In this document: piece by piece, positions 8,859-17,218 of the stretch
Position numbering within the stretch: the first letter of the stretch is position 1
Layout of the letters: each line of letters starts with the position of its first letter
Assembly: GCF_011044975.1 (NCBI RefSeq)
Contig: NZ_JAAKZV010000017.1
Coordinates: 1-64,000, forward strand
Direction: 5' to 3'
Origin: Streptomyces coryli
GTDB lineage: Bacteria; Actinomycetota; Actinomycetes; Streptomycetales; Streptomycetaceae
Length of the DNA: 64,000 nt
Notes under the pieces: model-generated
What the model saw: the letters and a program-made list of their open reading frames with translations, nothing else
Database searches by the model: none
Told to the model about the DNA's origin: nothing
Made by a program: the position numbers and the translations under genes

Positions 8859-10184
8859 ATGGATGCCCTGGCAGAGGCCGTCGTCGCAGGAGCACCCCGG
8901 GAGACCCTGACCCGGATCCCGCTGCCGGACACGTACACCGCCGCTCATCTCAGAGCCGCCGACGTCGGCCTGTTCGAAGGCGTGGAGGACAAGGACGTAC
9001 GCAAGTCGATCCACGTCGGCGACGTGCCGATGCCGGAACTCGCCCCGGACGAGGCCCTGGTGGCCGTCATGGCGAGCGGCATCAACTACAACACCGTCTG
9101 GTCGGCGACCTTCGAGCCGGTCCCGACCTTCGCCTTCCTCAAGCACTACGGCAAGCTGGACCGCTGGTCGGCCCGCCACGACCTGCCGCACCACGTCCTC
9201 GGCTCGGACGCCGCGGGCGTGATCGTACGGACCGGGGCCGGGGTGCGCCGCTGGCACGTCGGCGACGAGGTGGTGGTCGCCACCGCCTATGTCGACGACG
9301 AGGATCCGGCCACGCACTGGGACGGCATGCTCGGCGACACCCAGCGCGCCTGGGGCTTCGAGACGAACTTCGGCGGGCTCGCCCACTACGCGGTCGTGCG
9401 CGCCAACCAGCTGCTGCCGAAGGCGCCGCACCTGACCTGGGAGGAGGCGGCGGCGAACCCGCTGTGCGCGGGGACGGCGTACCGGATGCTGGTCAGCGAG
9501 CGCGGGGCCCGCTTCAAGCAGGGCGATGTGGTGCTGATCTGGGGGGCGGCCGGCGGCCTCGGCGCGTATGCCGCGCAGTTCGTACGGAACGGGGGCGGGA
9601 TCGCGGTCGGTGTCGTGTCGGCGCCGGAGAAGGCGGAGCGCGCGAAGGCCATGGGTTGTCATGTCGTACTCAACAGGCAGCAGTTGGGTCTCACCGGCAA
9701 CGAGCCACCGGATCCGGCCACCGCGGGCAAGCGGCTCGGGAAGCTGATCCGCGGCGCCGTCGGCGAGGATCCGCACATCGTTTTCGAGCACGTCGGCCGG
9801 GCCACCTTCGGCATCTCCGTCTTCGTGGTGCGCCGCGGCGGCACGGTCGTCACCTGCGGCTCGTCCACCGGCTACCAGCACGAGTACGACAACCGCTACC
9901 TGTGGATGCGGCTGAAGAAGGTCATCGGCAGCCACGGCGCGAATCTGCAGGAGCAATGGGAGACCAACCGGCTGATCTCGCTCGGGCATGTGCGGCCCGC
10001 GCTGTCGGCCACGTACCCGCTGTCGGAGACCGCGGAGGCCTCACGCCTCGTCCAGACCAACCGGCACACCGGCAAGATCGGCGTCCTCGGCCTGGCCCCG
10101 CGGTCAGGGCTCGGGGTGTCCGACGAGGCCCGGCGGGCCGAATTGGGCGGCGATGCCATATCGCCGCTGCTCACGCGCCAGTAG
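8859..10184 (+). CDS. ccr: Crotonyl-CoA carboxylase/reductase
   Basis: The 441-residue enzyme reductively carboxylates crotonyl-CoA (or longer 2-enoyl-CoA) to ethylmalonyl-CoA-type extender units using NADPH and CO2. It shows the zinc-free MDR fold with the nucleotide site W-G-A-A-G-G-L-G-A-Y-A-A-Q. Residues known to hold CO2 in this family are present: the N-Y-N motif at 76-78, F-E within W-G-F-E-T-N-F-G-G, and the histidine in G-S-H. F-E-H-V-G-R and the tail motif G-K-I-G-V-L are also conserved. It stands apart from other ethylmalonyl-CoA pathway genes and sits opposite an acyl-CoA ligase, so it may make branched extender units instead of serving central acetate assimilation. ATG 8859 follows a strong ribosome-binding sequence. 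Confidence 0.9.
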   Translation: MDALAEAVVAGAPRETLTRIPLPDTYTAAHLRAADVGLFEGVEDKDVRKSIHVGDVPMPELAPDEALVAVMASGINYNTVWSATFEPVPTFAFLKHYGKLDRWSARHDLPHHVLGSDAAGVIVRTGAGVRRWHVGDEVVVATAYVDDEDPATHWDGMLGDTQRAWGFETNFGGLAHYAVVRANQLLPKAPHLTWEEAAANPLCAGTAYRMLVSERGARFKQGDVVLIWGAAGGLGAYAAQFVRNGGGIAVGVVSAPEKAERAKAMGCHVVLNRQQLGLTGNEPPDPATAGKRLGKLIRGAVGEDPHIVFEHVGRATFGISVFVVRRGGTVVTCGSSTGYQHEYDNRYLWMRLKKVIGSHGANLQEQWETNRLISLGHVRPALSATYPLSETAEASRLVQTNRHTGKIGVLGLAPRSGLGVSDEARRAELGGDAISPLLTRQ

Positions 10185-10215
10185 GCGCAGTCACCCTCGC
10201 CAAGGAGCCGTATCC

Positions 10216-11514
10216 GTGAAGCACCGCACCCCTTTACGAAAACGCCTCACCGTCGGACTGGCGGCCGCCGCATTGCTCGGCGCCGGACTCAGCGTGCCCG
10301 CACTGACCGCCGGCGCCGACGAGCCCCGGGCCGCCGCGAGCTGCGGCGCCACCGACGCGCAGATCTACACCCCGCCCGGCAGCGCCCCCGCCTCCCCCGG
10401 CACCGTGATCGCCTGCCGTGAGACCAAGCTGCCCGAGGTCCCGGGCAACATCCCGATGAAGGCCTGGAAGGTCCAGTACAGCTCCAGCGACAACCAGGGC
10501 AAGCCGGTCGCGGTCTCGGGCACCGTCGCCGTACCGGAGAAGACATGGACCGGCGGCGGCCCGCGGCCGGTGATCGCGTTCAACCCCGGGACCCTGGGCC
10601 TCGGGCCGCAGTGCGCCTTCTCCAAGCAGTTGGCGGGCGCGTACCAGGACATGTACGAGGGCGACAACATCGCCGCGGCGCTCAAGGCCGGTTACGCGGT
10701 CGCCGCCACCGACGGCGCCGGCTATCTGAACGGCCAGACCCACCCGTACGTCTCCGGCCTCGACGCCGGTCACGCGCTCCTCGACATCGCCCGCGCGGCG
10801 CCCGGCGTCCCGGGCAGCGGGCTGGGCAAGGACGCGCAGGTCGGGCTGTGGGGCTACTCCGAGGGCGGGCAGGCGAGCCTGTGGGCCGCGCAGCTCGCGG
10901 GCAAGTACGCGCCGGAGCTCAAGGTCGCCGGGGTCGCGTCCGGTGGCGTGCCCGGCGATCTCAAGGTGGTGGCGAAGGGCCTCAACGGCGGCCCGTTCGC
11001 GGGCTTTGCCGCCGACGCCGTCATCGGCCTCGCCGCCTCGCATCCGGCGATGCCCTTCGACGAGCTGATGAACGACCAGGGCAAGGAAGCGATCAAGAAG
11101 GCCAAGTCGCTCTGCCTGGCGGGGACGATCGCGCAGTTCGCCTTCAACAAGATCGACAACTTCACCAAGGACAAGCTCACCCTCGACCAGCTCTACGCGC
11201 TCAAGGGCACCGACGGCAAGACGTGGGGCCAGGTGGTCGACGAGCAGAAGCTGGGCGTGGGCATCGGCCCGGCCGGCTCCGGCGCCACGCACCGGATCGC
11301 CTTCCCCACGTTCCAGTACCGGGGCCTGCTCGAGGAGGTCATCCCCATCGAGACCGAGGACGCGACCCGGCAGGCGTACTGCAAGGCGGGCATCCCGGTG
11401 AAGTGGAAGACGTACGCCGGTGAACACCTGACGACCGACAATATGGCGTCGGGAGACGCGGTCGCCTTCTTCGGTTCGCGGTTCCAGGGAAAACAGCCCG
11501 AAAACAACTGCTGA
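10216..11514 (+). CDS. Secreted lipase (secretory lipase, LIP family) with TTA codon
   Basis: The 432-residue alpha/beta hydrolase has an N-terminal export signal (basic residues to about 13, hydrophobic stretch to about 30, cleavage near A-D-E). The nucleophile elbow is G-Y-S-E-G-G with Ser215. It matches the fungal/actinobacterial secretory lipase family, which hydrolyses triacylglycerols or esters outside the cell. Codon 7 is TTA (10234-10236), so translation should depend on the bldA leucyl-tRNA. GTG 10216 follows AAGGAG at 10202-10207. A hairpin terminator follows the stop, and the TTA-containing PucR gene comes next. Confidence 0.82.
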   Translation: MKHRTPLRKRLTVGLAAAALLGAGLSVPALTAGADEPRAAASCGATDAQIYTPPGSAPASPGTVIACRETKLPEVPGNIPMKAWKVQYSSSDNQGKPVAVSGTVAVPEKTWTGGGPRPVIAFNPGTLGLGPQCAFSKQLAGAYQDMYEGDNIAAALKAGYAVAATDGAGYLNGQTHPYVSGLDAGHALLDIARAAPGVPGSGLGKDAQVGLWGYSEGGQASLWAAQLAGKYAPELKVAGVASGGVPGDLKVVAKGLNGGPFAGFAADAVIGLAASHPAMPFDELMNDQGKEAIKKAKSLCLAGTIAQFAFNKIDNFTKDKLTLDQLYALKGTDGKTWGQVVDEQKLGVGIGPAGSGATHRIAFPTFQYRGLLEEVIPIETEDATRQAYCKAGIPVKWKTYAGEHLTTDNMASGDAVAFFGSRFQGKQPENNC

Positions 11515-11539
11515 GCGATTTCTGACAGACCGTCAGGTC

Positions 11540-11579
11540 AGGGCCCCTCCTTGTCATACGCGTGACAAGAAGGGGCCCT
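11540..11579 (+). terminator. Rho-independent-type terminator after the lipase gene
   Basis: Two 17-base arms (11540-11556 and 11563-11579) pair with one mismatch around a six-base loop, giving a very GC-rich hairpin that contains AGGGCCCCT/AGGGGCCCT. A short CTTTT tract follows at 11582-11586. It would end the lipase transcript before the PucR gene. Confidence 0.8.
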
Positions 11580-11673
11580 CCGCTTTTGCCGCCGCTACAA
11601 CGACTCGCACCCTTGTGCGGCGTTACGGTTCCTTCACGCCAAAGATCTAGCGGCGCGGAAGGAGCGAAACAGC

Positions 11674-12876
11674 GTGAGCGTCAAAGAGCTGCCAGTGCGC
11701 GAGGCCTTCGCCCGGATGCCCCCGGATGTCGCCGAGACCCTGCGCCCGTATCTGCCGCTGATCTCCGAGGACGTGGTCGCGGAGATCCAGCACGAGGTCC
11801 CGGAGTACGCCCGCCCGGACGATGCCACCTACATGGCCAACCTGCGCACCGGCGTCGAGCAGGCGCTGTCGCTGTTCCTCGACCGCATCGGCCGCCCGGC
11901 CGCGGGTGCGGCGGAGGTGACCGAGACGTACGAGGCGATCGGCCGGGGTGAGGCGTACGAGGGCCGTACGCTCGACGCCTTCCAGAGCGCGCTCAGGCTG
12001 GGCGCGCGGGTGGCGGTGCGGCGCTTCAACGAGGTGGCGGACATCTCCGCGCTGCCGGACTACGCGCCCGCGGTGCTGGTCGAGGCGGTGTTCGTGCACC
12101 TGGACCAGATCGCCGCGGCCGCCACCGCCGGTTACGCCGAGGCGCAGCTGCACGCCGCCGGGGAGCTGCAGCGCCGCCGCGACCGCCTGGTCGAGATGGT
12201 GACCTCGCAGCCGCCGGCGCCCGAGGAGGCCGTGGTCGACCTCGCGCACGCCGCCCGGTGGCCGGTGCCCGCCACCCTCGCGGTGATCGTGGTGGACCGG
12301 CCGCCGGAGGGGCCCGCGCCACGGCCGCTGCTGCCGCCGGAGTTCCTGACCCGCTTCGACGCCTGGCCGGGCCGGATCGTCGTCCCCGACCCCGAAGGGC
12401 CAGGGCGCGCCCGCGACATCGAGCAGGCGCTGCGCGGCCACCGCGCCGCGCTCGGGCCGACGGTGCCGCTGACGGACGGCGGCCGGTCGCTGCGCTGGGC
12501 GACGGCGGCCTTAGGGCTGGCGCGGCGCGGCATCCTGCCGGACGAGAAGGTGGTGCGCTGCGCGGACCACCTGTCGGTGCTGCTGCTCTTCCAGGACGAG
12601 TCGATGGCCGACGCCCTCGGCGACGAACTCCTCGCCCCGCTCCGGCAGATCCGCAGCCCGCACCGGGAGCGGCTCGCCGAGACGCTGCTGTGCTGGCTGC
12701 AGTGCGGCCGCAACGCGAGCGAGGTGGCCGCTGTGCTCGGCATCCATCCGCAGACGGCGCGCTACCGGCTCAGACAGCTGGACGAGCTCTTCGGCGCGCT
12801 GCTGCAGGACGCGGACGCCCGCTTCGAGCTGGAGCTGGTGCTGCGGGTACGGCAGCTGCGGCTGCCGGCCGCCTGA
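11674..12876 (+). CDS. PucR/CdaR-type transcriptional regulator with TTA codon
   Basis: The 400-residue protein has a helical N-terminal sensor part, a central region with P-A-T-L-A-V-I-V-V-D like the GGDEF-related linker of PucR proteins, and a C-terminal helix-turn-helix (about residues 345-385) with N-A-S-E-V-A-A-V-L-G-I-H-P-Q-T-A-R-Y-R. PucR-type proteins activate catabolic or secondary metabolic genes. Leu280 is encoded by TTA (12511-12513), implying bldA control. GGAAGGAG precedes the GTG start. It lies between the lipase and the convergent haloperoxidase, both of which also carry TTA, so it is a candidate regulator of them. Confidence 0.82.
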   Translation: MSVKELPVREAFARMPPDVAETLRPYLPLISEDVVAEIQHEVPEYARPDDATYMANLRTGVEQALSLFLDRIGRPAAGAAEVTETYEAIGRGEAYEGRTLDAFQSALRLGARVAVRRFNEVADISALPDYAPAVLVEAVFVHLDQIAAAATAGYAEAQLHAAGELQRRRDRLVEMVTSQPPAPEEAVVDLAHAARWPVPATLAVIVVDRPPEGPAPRPLLPPEFLTRFDAWPGRIVVPDPEGPGRARDIEQALRGHRAALGPTVPLTDGGRSLRWATAALGLARRGILPDEKVVRCADHLSVLLLFQDESMADALGDELLAPLRQIRSPHRERLAETLLCWLQCGRNASEVAAVLGIHPQTARYRLRQLDELFGALLQDADARFELELVLRVRQLRLPAA

Positions 12877-12885
12877 GCGTACGGA

Positions 12886-14193
12886 TCACAGCGGGCAGGC
12901 ACCGTGGTGGGTAGGACCTGAGGTGTAGAGGAGCTTGCCGGCCAGGATCTCGGCGGCCAGGTCGCGGCCCATCTCCAGCCCGGCCTGGTTGCTGAACTCG
13001 AAGTGGCTGCCGCCGACGACCCGGGAGCGCCCGGCGTCCGCGGCGGCCGCCGAGAAGCTGTCGAAGGTGCGCTCCATCGGTCGGCCGGTGGCCGGATCGG
13101 TGGGGGCGGAGTCGGTGACGTGGGTGAAGGTGCGGCGGTCCGCGCAGAAGTAGCCGGCGAGGACGGCGGCCGCGGCGCTGCTGAACGAGCTGTGCCCGGA
13201 GACGTATTCCGGCGTGCTGCCGGGGCTGCCCGCGCGCGCCTTCCAGTCGGCGTCCTTGTCGGTGTACGGGTTGCCGTCGGTGTCGGCCTGCTGGATCGCC
13301 GTTTCCGGCCGCCAGTGGCGGAAGGCGTACTTGGTGCGCACCGTCGGGATCGAGACATCGGAGAGGGTGGCGCCCAGCAGCGCGAACAGGCGTGCCTTCG
13401 CGGGCAGCGACCGGCCCGCGGAGACCTCCAGGGCGATCTTCAGCCACTCCCCCGGCGGCTGCGCCGAGCCGGCCGGCAGCGACCAGTACTGGTAGTGGGC
13501 GACCTTGGCGGGGTCGTGGATGCGGATGTCGCCGATCAGGGCGACCTCGGCGAAGGCGGCCGCGTAGTCGAGGCCGGCGAGGGCGGGCGGCCCTGGCGCC
13601 ACGTAGCGGCCGGGATCGGCGACCGCGAACGGGGCCATGGCGCGGTACTGCACCCCGGACCACGCCGACGGGAAGACGCCGGGCCCGGTGCCGCCGGGCT
13701 GCGACTCGACCGGGCGGGAGCCGTCCGCCGCGCGGGTGTCGACGACGTAACTGCCGACCGTCGCGCCCCACTTGCGGCCGGCGGTCACGCGTGGGCTGTC
13801 GCCGAGCTCGGCGAGGTCGGCTGCGAGCTGCGTGTCGAACTGGGCGGCCCGGTCGGGGTAGAGGCGGGTGAGGACGGCGTGCGCCGCGGCCACGGCTGCC
13901 GCGTGCTGATCGCCGTATCGTGGCGCGCCATCGGGGGCCCGCAGCAGATGGGCGCGGTCTCGCCTGTCCCGGTGCGCGGCGATCCCGTTGACGGCGTCAT
14001 ACAGGGCGGCGTTCACCATCGCGTACGAGCGGGCCGCGTCGGCGTCGCTCGCGCGGGTGGCCCGCACCGATTCAAGTGCCAGGCCGTTCCAGGTGGCCAC
14101 CGGATCGAGGTCCTGAGCCGCAGCCGTGGCGGGCAGCACACCTCCCGTCACGGCGAGAAGTAACGCGCACACTCCGACGACGAGTCTCTTCAC
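12886..14193 (-). CDS. Secreted vanadium-dependent haloperoxidase-like enzyme with TTA codon
   Basis: The 435-residue protein starts with a signal peptide (V-K-R-L-V-V-G-V-C-A-L-L-L-A-V) and carries the PAP2/vanadate-binding residues Lys288, Arg295, Ser332-Gly333-His334, Arg391 and His397. Spacings K+7=R and R+6=H match characterised vanadium haloperoxidases, which oxidise halides with H2O2; acid phosphatases share the fold. The G-G-S-H-F-E-F-S-N segment and P-E-Y-V-S-G-H are typical of the bacterial branch. I chose GTG 14193, preceded by GAGGTG, over ATG 14214. Codon 11 is TTA (14161-14163). It converges on the PucR gene with a nine-base gap. True halide activity is not proven by the sequence. 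Confidence 0.82.
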   Translation of the reverse strand: MKRLVVGVCALLLAVTGGVLPATAAAQDLDPVATWNGLALESVRATRASDADAARSYAMVNAALYDAVNGIAAHRDRRDRAHLLRAPDGAPRYGDQHAAAVAAAHAVLTRLYPDRAAQFDTQLAADLAELGDSPRVTAGRKWGATVGSYVVDTRAADGSRPVESQPGGTGPGVFPSAWSGVQYRAMAPFAVADPGRYVAPGPPALAGLDYAAAFAEVALIGDIRIHDPAKVAHYQYWSLPAGSAQPPGEWLKIALEVSAGRSLPAKARLFALLGATLSDVSIPTVRTKYAFRHWRPETAIQQADTDGNPYTDKDADWKARAGSPGSTPEYVSGHSSFSSAAAAVLAGYFCADRRTFTHVTDSAPTDPATGRPMERTFDSFSAAAADAGRSRVVGGSHFEFSNQAGLEMGRDLAAEILAGKLLYTSGPTHHGACPL

Positions 14194-14273
14194 GGCGCAC
14201 CTCGCAAGGGCCATCCGGCAAAGCCCCCAGGCTAGCCACGCCGCGGCACCTTAACCCGGGGCCACATGGGCCA

Positions 14274-16343
14274 CTACGCGTCCGGCAGCAGCTCCTCCGC
14301 GAAGTGGCACGCCGCCGCCCGCCCCGGCCCCAGCTCGCGCAGCACCGGCGCCTCGGTGACGCACCGCTCGCGGCCCTCGCGGTGCTGCGGACCGATCGGG
14401 CAGCGCGGGTGGAAGCGGCAGCCGCCCGGCGGGTCGAGCGGGCTGGGCAGGTCGCCCGTGAGGGCGGGGCCGCGTTCGTCGCGGCGCTCGGCCGTGGCCG
14501 CGTCCGGCTCCGGTACGGAGTCGATGAGGCTGCGGGTGTACGGGTGCAGCGGCGCGTCCACGACGGGAACCGCCGGGCCGGTCTCGACGACCGTGCCCAG
14601 GTACATCACGGCGATCCGGTCGCTGAAGTACCGCACCAGGGACACGTCGTGCGAGATGAAGACATAGGCGAGCCCGCGCTCGGCCTGGAGCTCGTCGAGC
14701 AGGTTCACCACCTGCGCCTGCAGCGATACGTCCAGCGCGGACACCGGCTCGTCGCAGATGATCACCTCCGGGTCCACGGCGAGCGCCCGCGCGATGCAGA
14801 TCCGCTGCAGCTGCCCGCCGGAGAACTGCCGCGGCCGCCGGTCCAGCACGTCCGCGGGCAGCCCCACGGCGTCGAGCAGCTCGACGCACCGCTTGCGGCG
14901 CGCCTCGCGGTCCGGCTCGATGCCGTGCACGATCATCGGCTCCTCGATCAACTGCCGCACGGTCCGGCGCGGGTTGAGGGAGGCCTGCGGGTCCTGGAAG
15001 ATCATCTGGACGGTACGGCGGAAGTCCCCGAGCCGCCTGCCGGAGAGCCCCGTGACGTCTCGGCCGGCGGCCCGCACCGTGCCCGACGTCGGCTCGTCGG
15101 CCCGTACCAGCAGCCGGGCGAGCGAGGACTTGCCGCAGCCGCTCTCGCCGACGATGCCGAGCGTCTCCCCCGGCGCCACCGACACCGAGACCCCGTCCAC
15201 GGCCCGTACGACGCCGGCGCCTGACCGGCTGAACAGGCGGGCGCGGACGCGGTGATGCCTGGTCAGGTCCGTGCCGTCGAGCGCGGCGGCCACGGCCGCG
15301 CCGTCGCCGTGCTCCGGGCGGATGGCGCGCGGCAGCAGCTCGGCTGCGGAGGTCGCCTCGCCTGCCGGGGCCGGGTTCCAGCAGGCCGCCTCGGCGCCGT
15401 CGGCGCCCATCGTCTCAAGTGCCGGATCGTCCGTCGCGCACCGGCCGACCGCGCGCGGGCAGCGTGGGCGAAAGGCGCAGCCCGGGGCCGGGTGCGCGGG
15501 GTCGGGCGGGCCGCCGTCGATGACCGGAAGGCGGCGGTCGAGGCGGGAGGACATGTTCGGCACGGACTCGATGAGCGCGCGGGTGTACGGGTGCCGGGCC
15601 GCGGTGAAGACGGCGGGCACGCGGGCGCGTTCCACGATCCGGCCCGCGTACATCACCGCGACCTCGTCGCACACCTCGGCGACCACGCCGAAGTTGTGGG
15701 TGACCAGGACGACGGCGGTGCCGAACTCCCGGTTCAGGCGGGCGAAGACCTGGAGGATCTGGGCCTGCACGGTGACGTCGAGGGCGGTGGTGGGCTCGTC
15801 GGCGACCAGCACCTCCGGGTCGCCGCACATCGCAAGGGCGATCATCATGCGCTGCCGCATGCCGCCGGAGAAGGCGAACGGGTAGTCGTGGTAGCGGCGT
15901 TGCGGCGCCGGGATGCCGACGACGCGCATCAGCTCCAGGGCCCGGTCGCGCACCTGCTGCCGGTCCAGGTCGGGGCGCTTGGCGTGCAGGGTCTCCTCGA
16001 GCTGGGCGCCGACCTTCATCACCGGGTCGAGGGAGTTCATCGGGTCCTGGAAGACCATGGAGATCTTGCCGCCGCGCAGCCCGGCGCGCTCGGCCTCGCT
16101 CATCGCGAAGACGTCCCGCCCGTGGAAGGTGACGGTCCCGGACTCCACGGTGCCGGGGTCGCGCACCTCCCCCAGCATGGCGAGCGCGGTCACGGACTTG
16201 CCGGAGCCCGACTCCCCGACCACGGCGAGGGTTTGCCCGGCCCGTACGTCCAGGTCGACGCCGCGTACGGCGTGCAGCCGGCCGCCGGGCGTGGTGAAGG
16301 CGATGTTGAGGTCGCGGACCTGGATCACGGGGGCGGCGGTCAT
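14274..16343 (-). CDS. Dipeptide/oligosaccharide-type ABC importer, fused double ATPase (DppD-DppF)
   Basis: The 689-residue cytoplasmic protein contains two complete ABC ATPase domains in tandem, with Walker A G-E-S-G-S-G-K-S in the first and G-E-S-G-C-G-K-S in the second, each followed by an ABC signature (S-G-G-M-R-Q-R-M and S-G-G-Q-L-Q-R-I) and a Walker B ending in D-E-P. Both domains end with the oligopeptide-transporter C-terminal region carrying cysteines (H-P-A-P-G-C-A-F-R-P-R-C-P and the matching segment near the end). It powers the two permeases upstream in the operon. The start overlaps the preceding permease stop (ATGA). Confidence 0.9.
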   Translation of the reverse strand: MTAAPVIQVRDLNIAFTTPGGRLHAVRGVDLDVRAGQTLAVVGESGSGKSVTALAMLGEVRDPGTVESGTVTFHGRDVFAMSEAERAGLRGGKISMVFQDPMNSLDPVMKVGAQLEETLHAKRPDLDRQQVRDRALELMRVVGIPAPQRRYHDYPFAFSGGMRQRMMIALAMCGDPEVLVADEPTTALDVTVQAQILQVFARLNREFGTAVVLVTHNFGVVAEVCDEVAVMYAGRIVERARVPAVFTAARHPYTRALIESVPNMSSRLDRRLPVIDGGPPDPAHPAPGCAFRPRCPRAVGRCATDDPALETMGADGAEAACWNPAPAGEATSAAELLPRAIRPEHGDGAAVAAALDGTDLTRHHRVRARLFSRSGAGVVRAVDGVSVSVAPGETLGIVGESGCGKSSLARLLVRADEPTSGTVRAAGRDVTGLSGRRLGDFRRTVQMIFQDPQASLNPRRTVRQLIEEPMIVHGIEPDREARRKRCVELLDAVGLPADVLDRRPRQFSGGQLQRICIARALAVDPEVIICDEPVSALDVSLQAQVVNLLDELQAERGLAYVFISHDVSLVRYFSDRIAVMYLGTVVETGPAVPVVDAPLHPYTRSLIDSVPEPDAATAERRDERGPALTGDLPSPLDPPGGCRFHPRCPIGPQHREGRERCVTEAPVLRELGPGRAAACHFAEELLPDA

Positions 16344-17218
16344 CGGGCGGCCAGCTTTCGGTTCAGGGCGTCGGCGAGGAGCGTGAAGCACAGCACCAGG
16401 GCGGAGATCACGACGAGCGGGCCGATGGCGTAGAACGGCGACGAGGTCAGGAACGTCAGGCTGGAGCTGAGCAGCCCGCCGAGCGAGGAGTCCGGCGGCC
16501 GCACCCCGAGCCCGAGAAAGCTGAGGCCGCCCTCGATGAACACCGCGGTCGCGCAGGCCAGGGAGGTCTGGACGAGGACGACGTCGAAGCAGTTCGGCAG
16601 GATGTGCCGGACGTAGAGGCGCCAGGGCCGCACGCCGGTGACCTTGGCGGCGAGGACGTAGTCGCGGGCGGACTGGGAGCGTACGGCGCCGCGCAGGACC
16701 CGGCCGATCATCGGCGCGGCGGCCACGGCGACGGTCACGATGACCGCGGTCAGCCCGGCGCCGAGCAGGGCGGCGAAGGCGATGCCCATGATCAGCGCGG
16801 GGAAGGCGAGGACGACGTCGAAGAGCCGCTGGGTGGGGGTGTCCGTCCAGCGGCCCGCCGAGGAGAAGAGGCCGAGCAGCCCGCCCGCGAGCAGCGCGAG
16901 CGGCACGGCGGCGACGATGACGAGCAGGCTCACCCGGATCCCGGCGAGGAGCCGGGCGAGGAGGTCGCGCCCGAGTTCGTCGGTGCCGAGCGGGTGGGAC
17001 CAGGAGGGCGGGTCGAGGGCGGTCGCGGAGGCGAGTTCGTTCGGGCCGTACGGGAGCAGCGGTGGCACGATCAGCGCTGCGAGGAGCAGCAGGGCGAGCA
17101 CGCCCGCGCTGCCGCCGATCGCGGGGGTGCGCAGCAGGTCGCCCAGGCCGGTGGCGCGCTTGCGCTCGGGGGCAGCGGCCGCCGCAGGTAGGTGGACGTC
17201 TTCCGTCAGCTCACTCAT
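16340..17218 (-). CDS. ABC importer permease, DppC-like
   Basis: The 292-residue membrane protein has a cytoplasmic N terminus and about six spans, with the D-E-L-G-R-D-L-L-A-R-L-L-A-G-I-R segment that marks DppC/OppC permeases. It overlaps the DppB gene upstream and the ATPase gene downstream by four bases each, so all are one operon. It forms half of the membrane channel. Confidence 0.9.
   Translation of the reverse strand: MSELTEDVHLPAAAAAPERKRATGLGDLLRTPAIGGSAGVLALLLLAALIVPPLLPYGPNELASATALDPPSWSHPLGTDELGRDLLARLLAGIRVSLLVIVAAVPLALLAGGLLGLFSSAGRWTDTPTQRLFDVVLAFPALIMGIAFAALLGAGLTAVIVTVAVAAAPMIGRVLRGAVRSQSARDYVLAAKVTGVRPWRLYVRHILPNCFDVVLVQTSLACATAVFIEGGLSFLGLGVRPPDSSLGGLLSSSLTFLTSSPFYAIGPLVVISALVLCFTLLADALNRKLAAR

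Noticed and set aside
14215-14273. A terminator between the ATPase and haloperoxidase genes
   Set aside because: Only short imperfect arms (such as GCCGCGGC) are visible, with no stable stem or T-tract.
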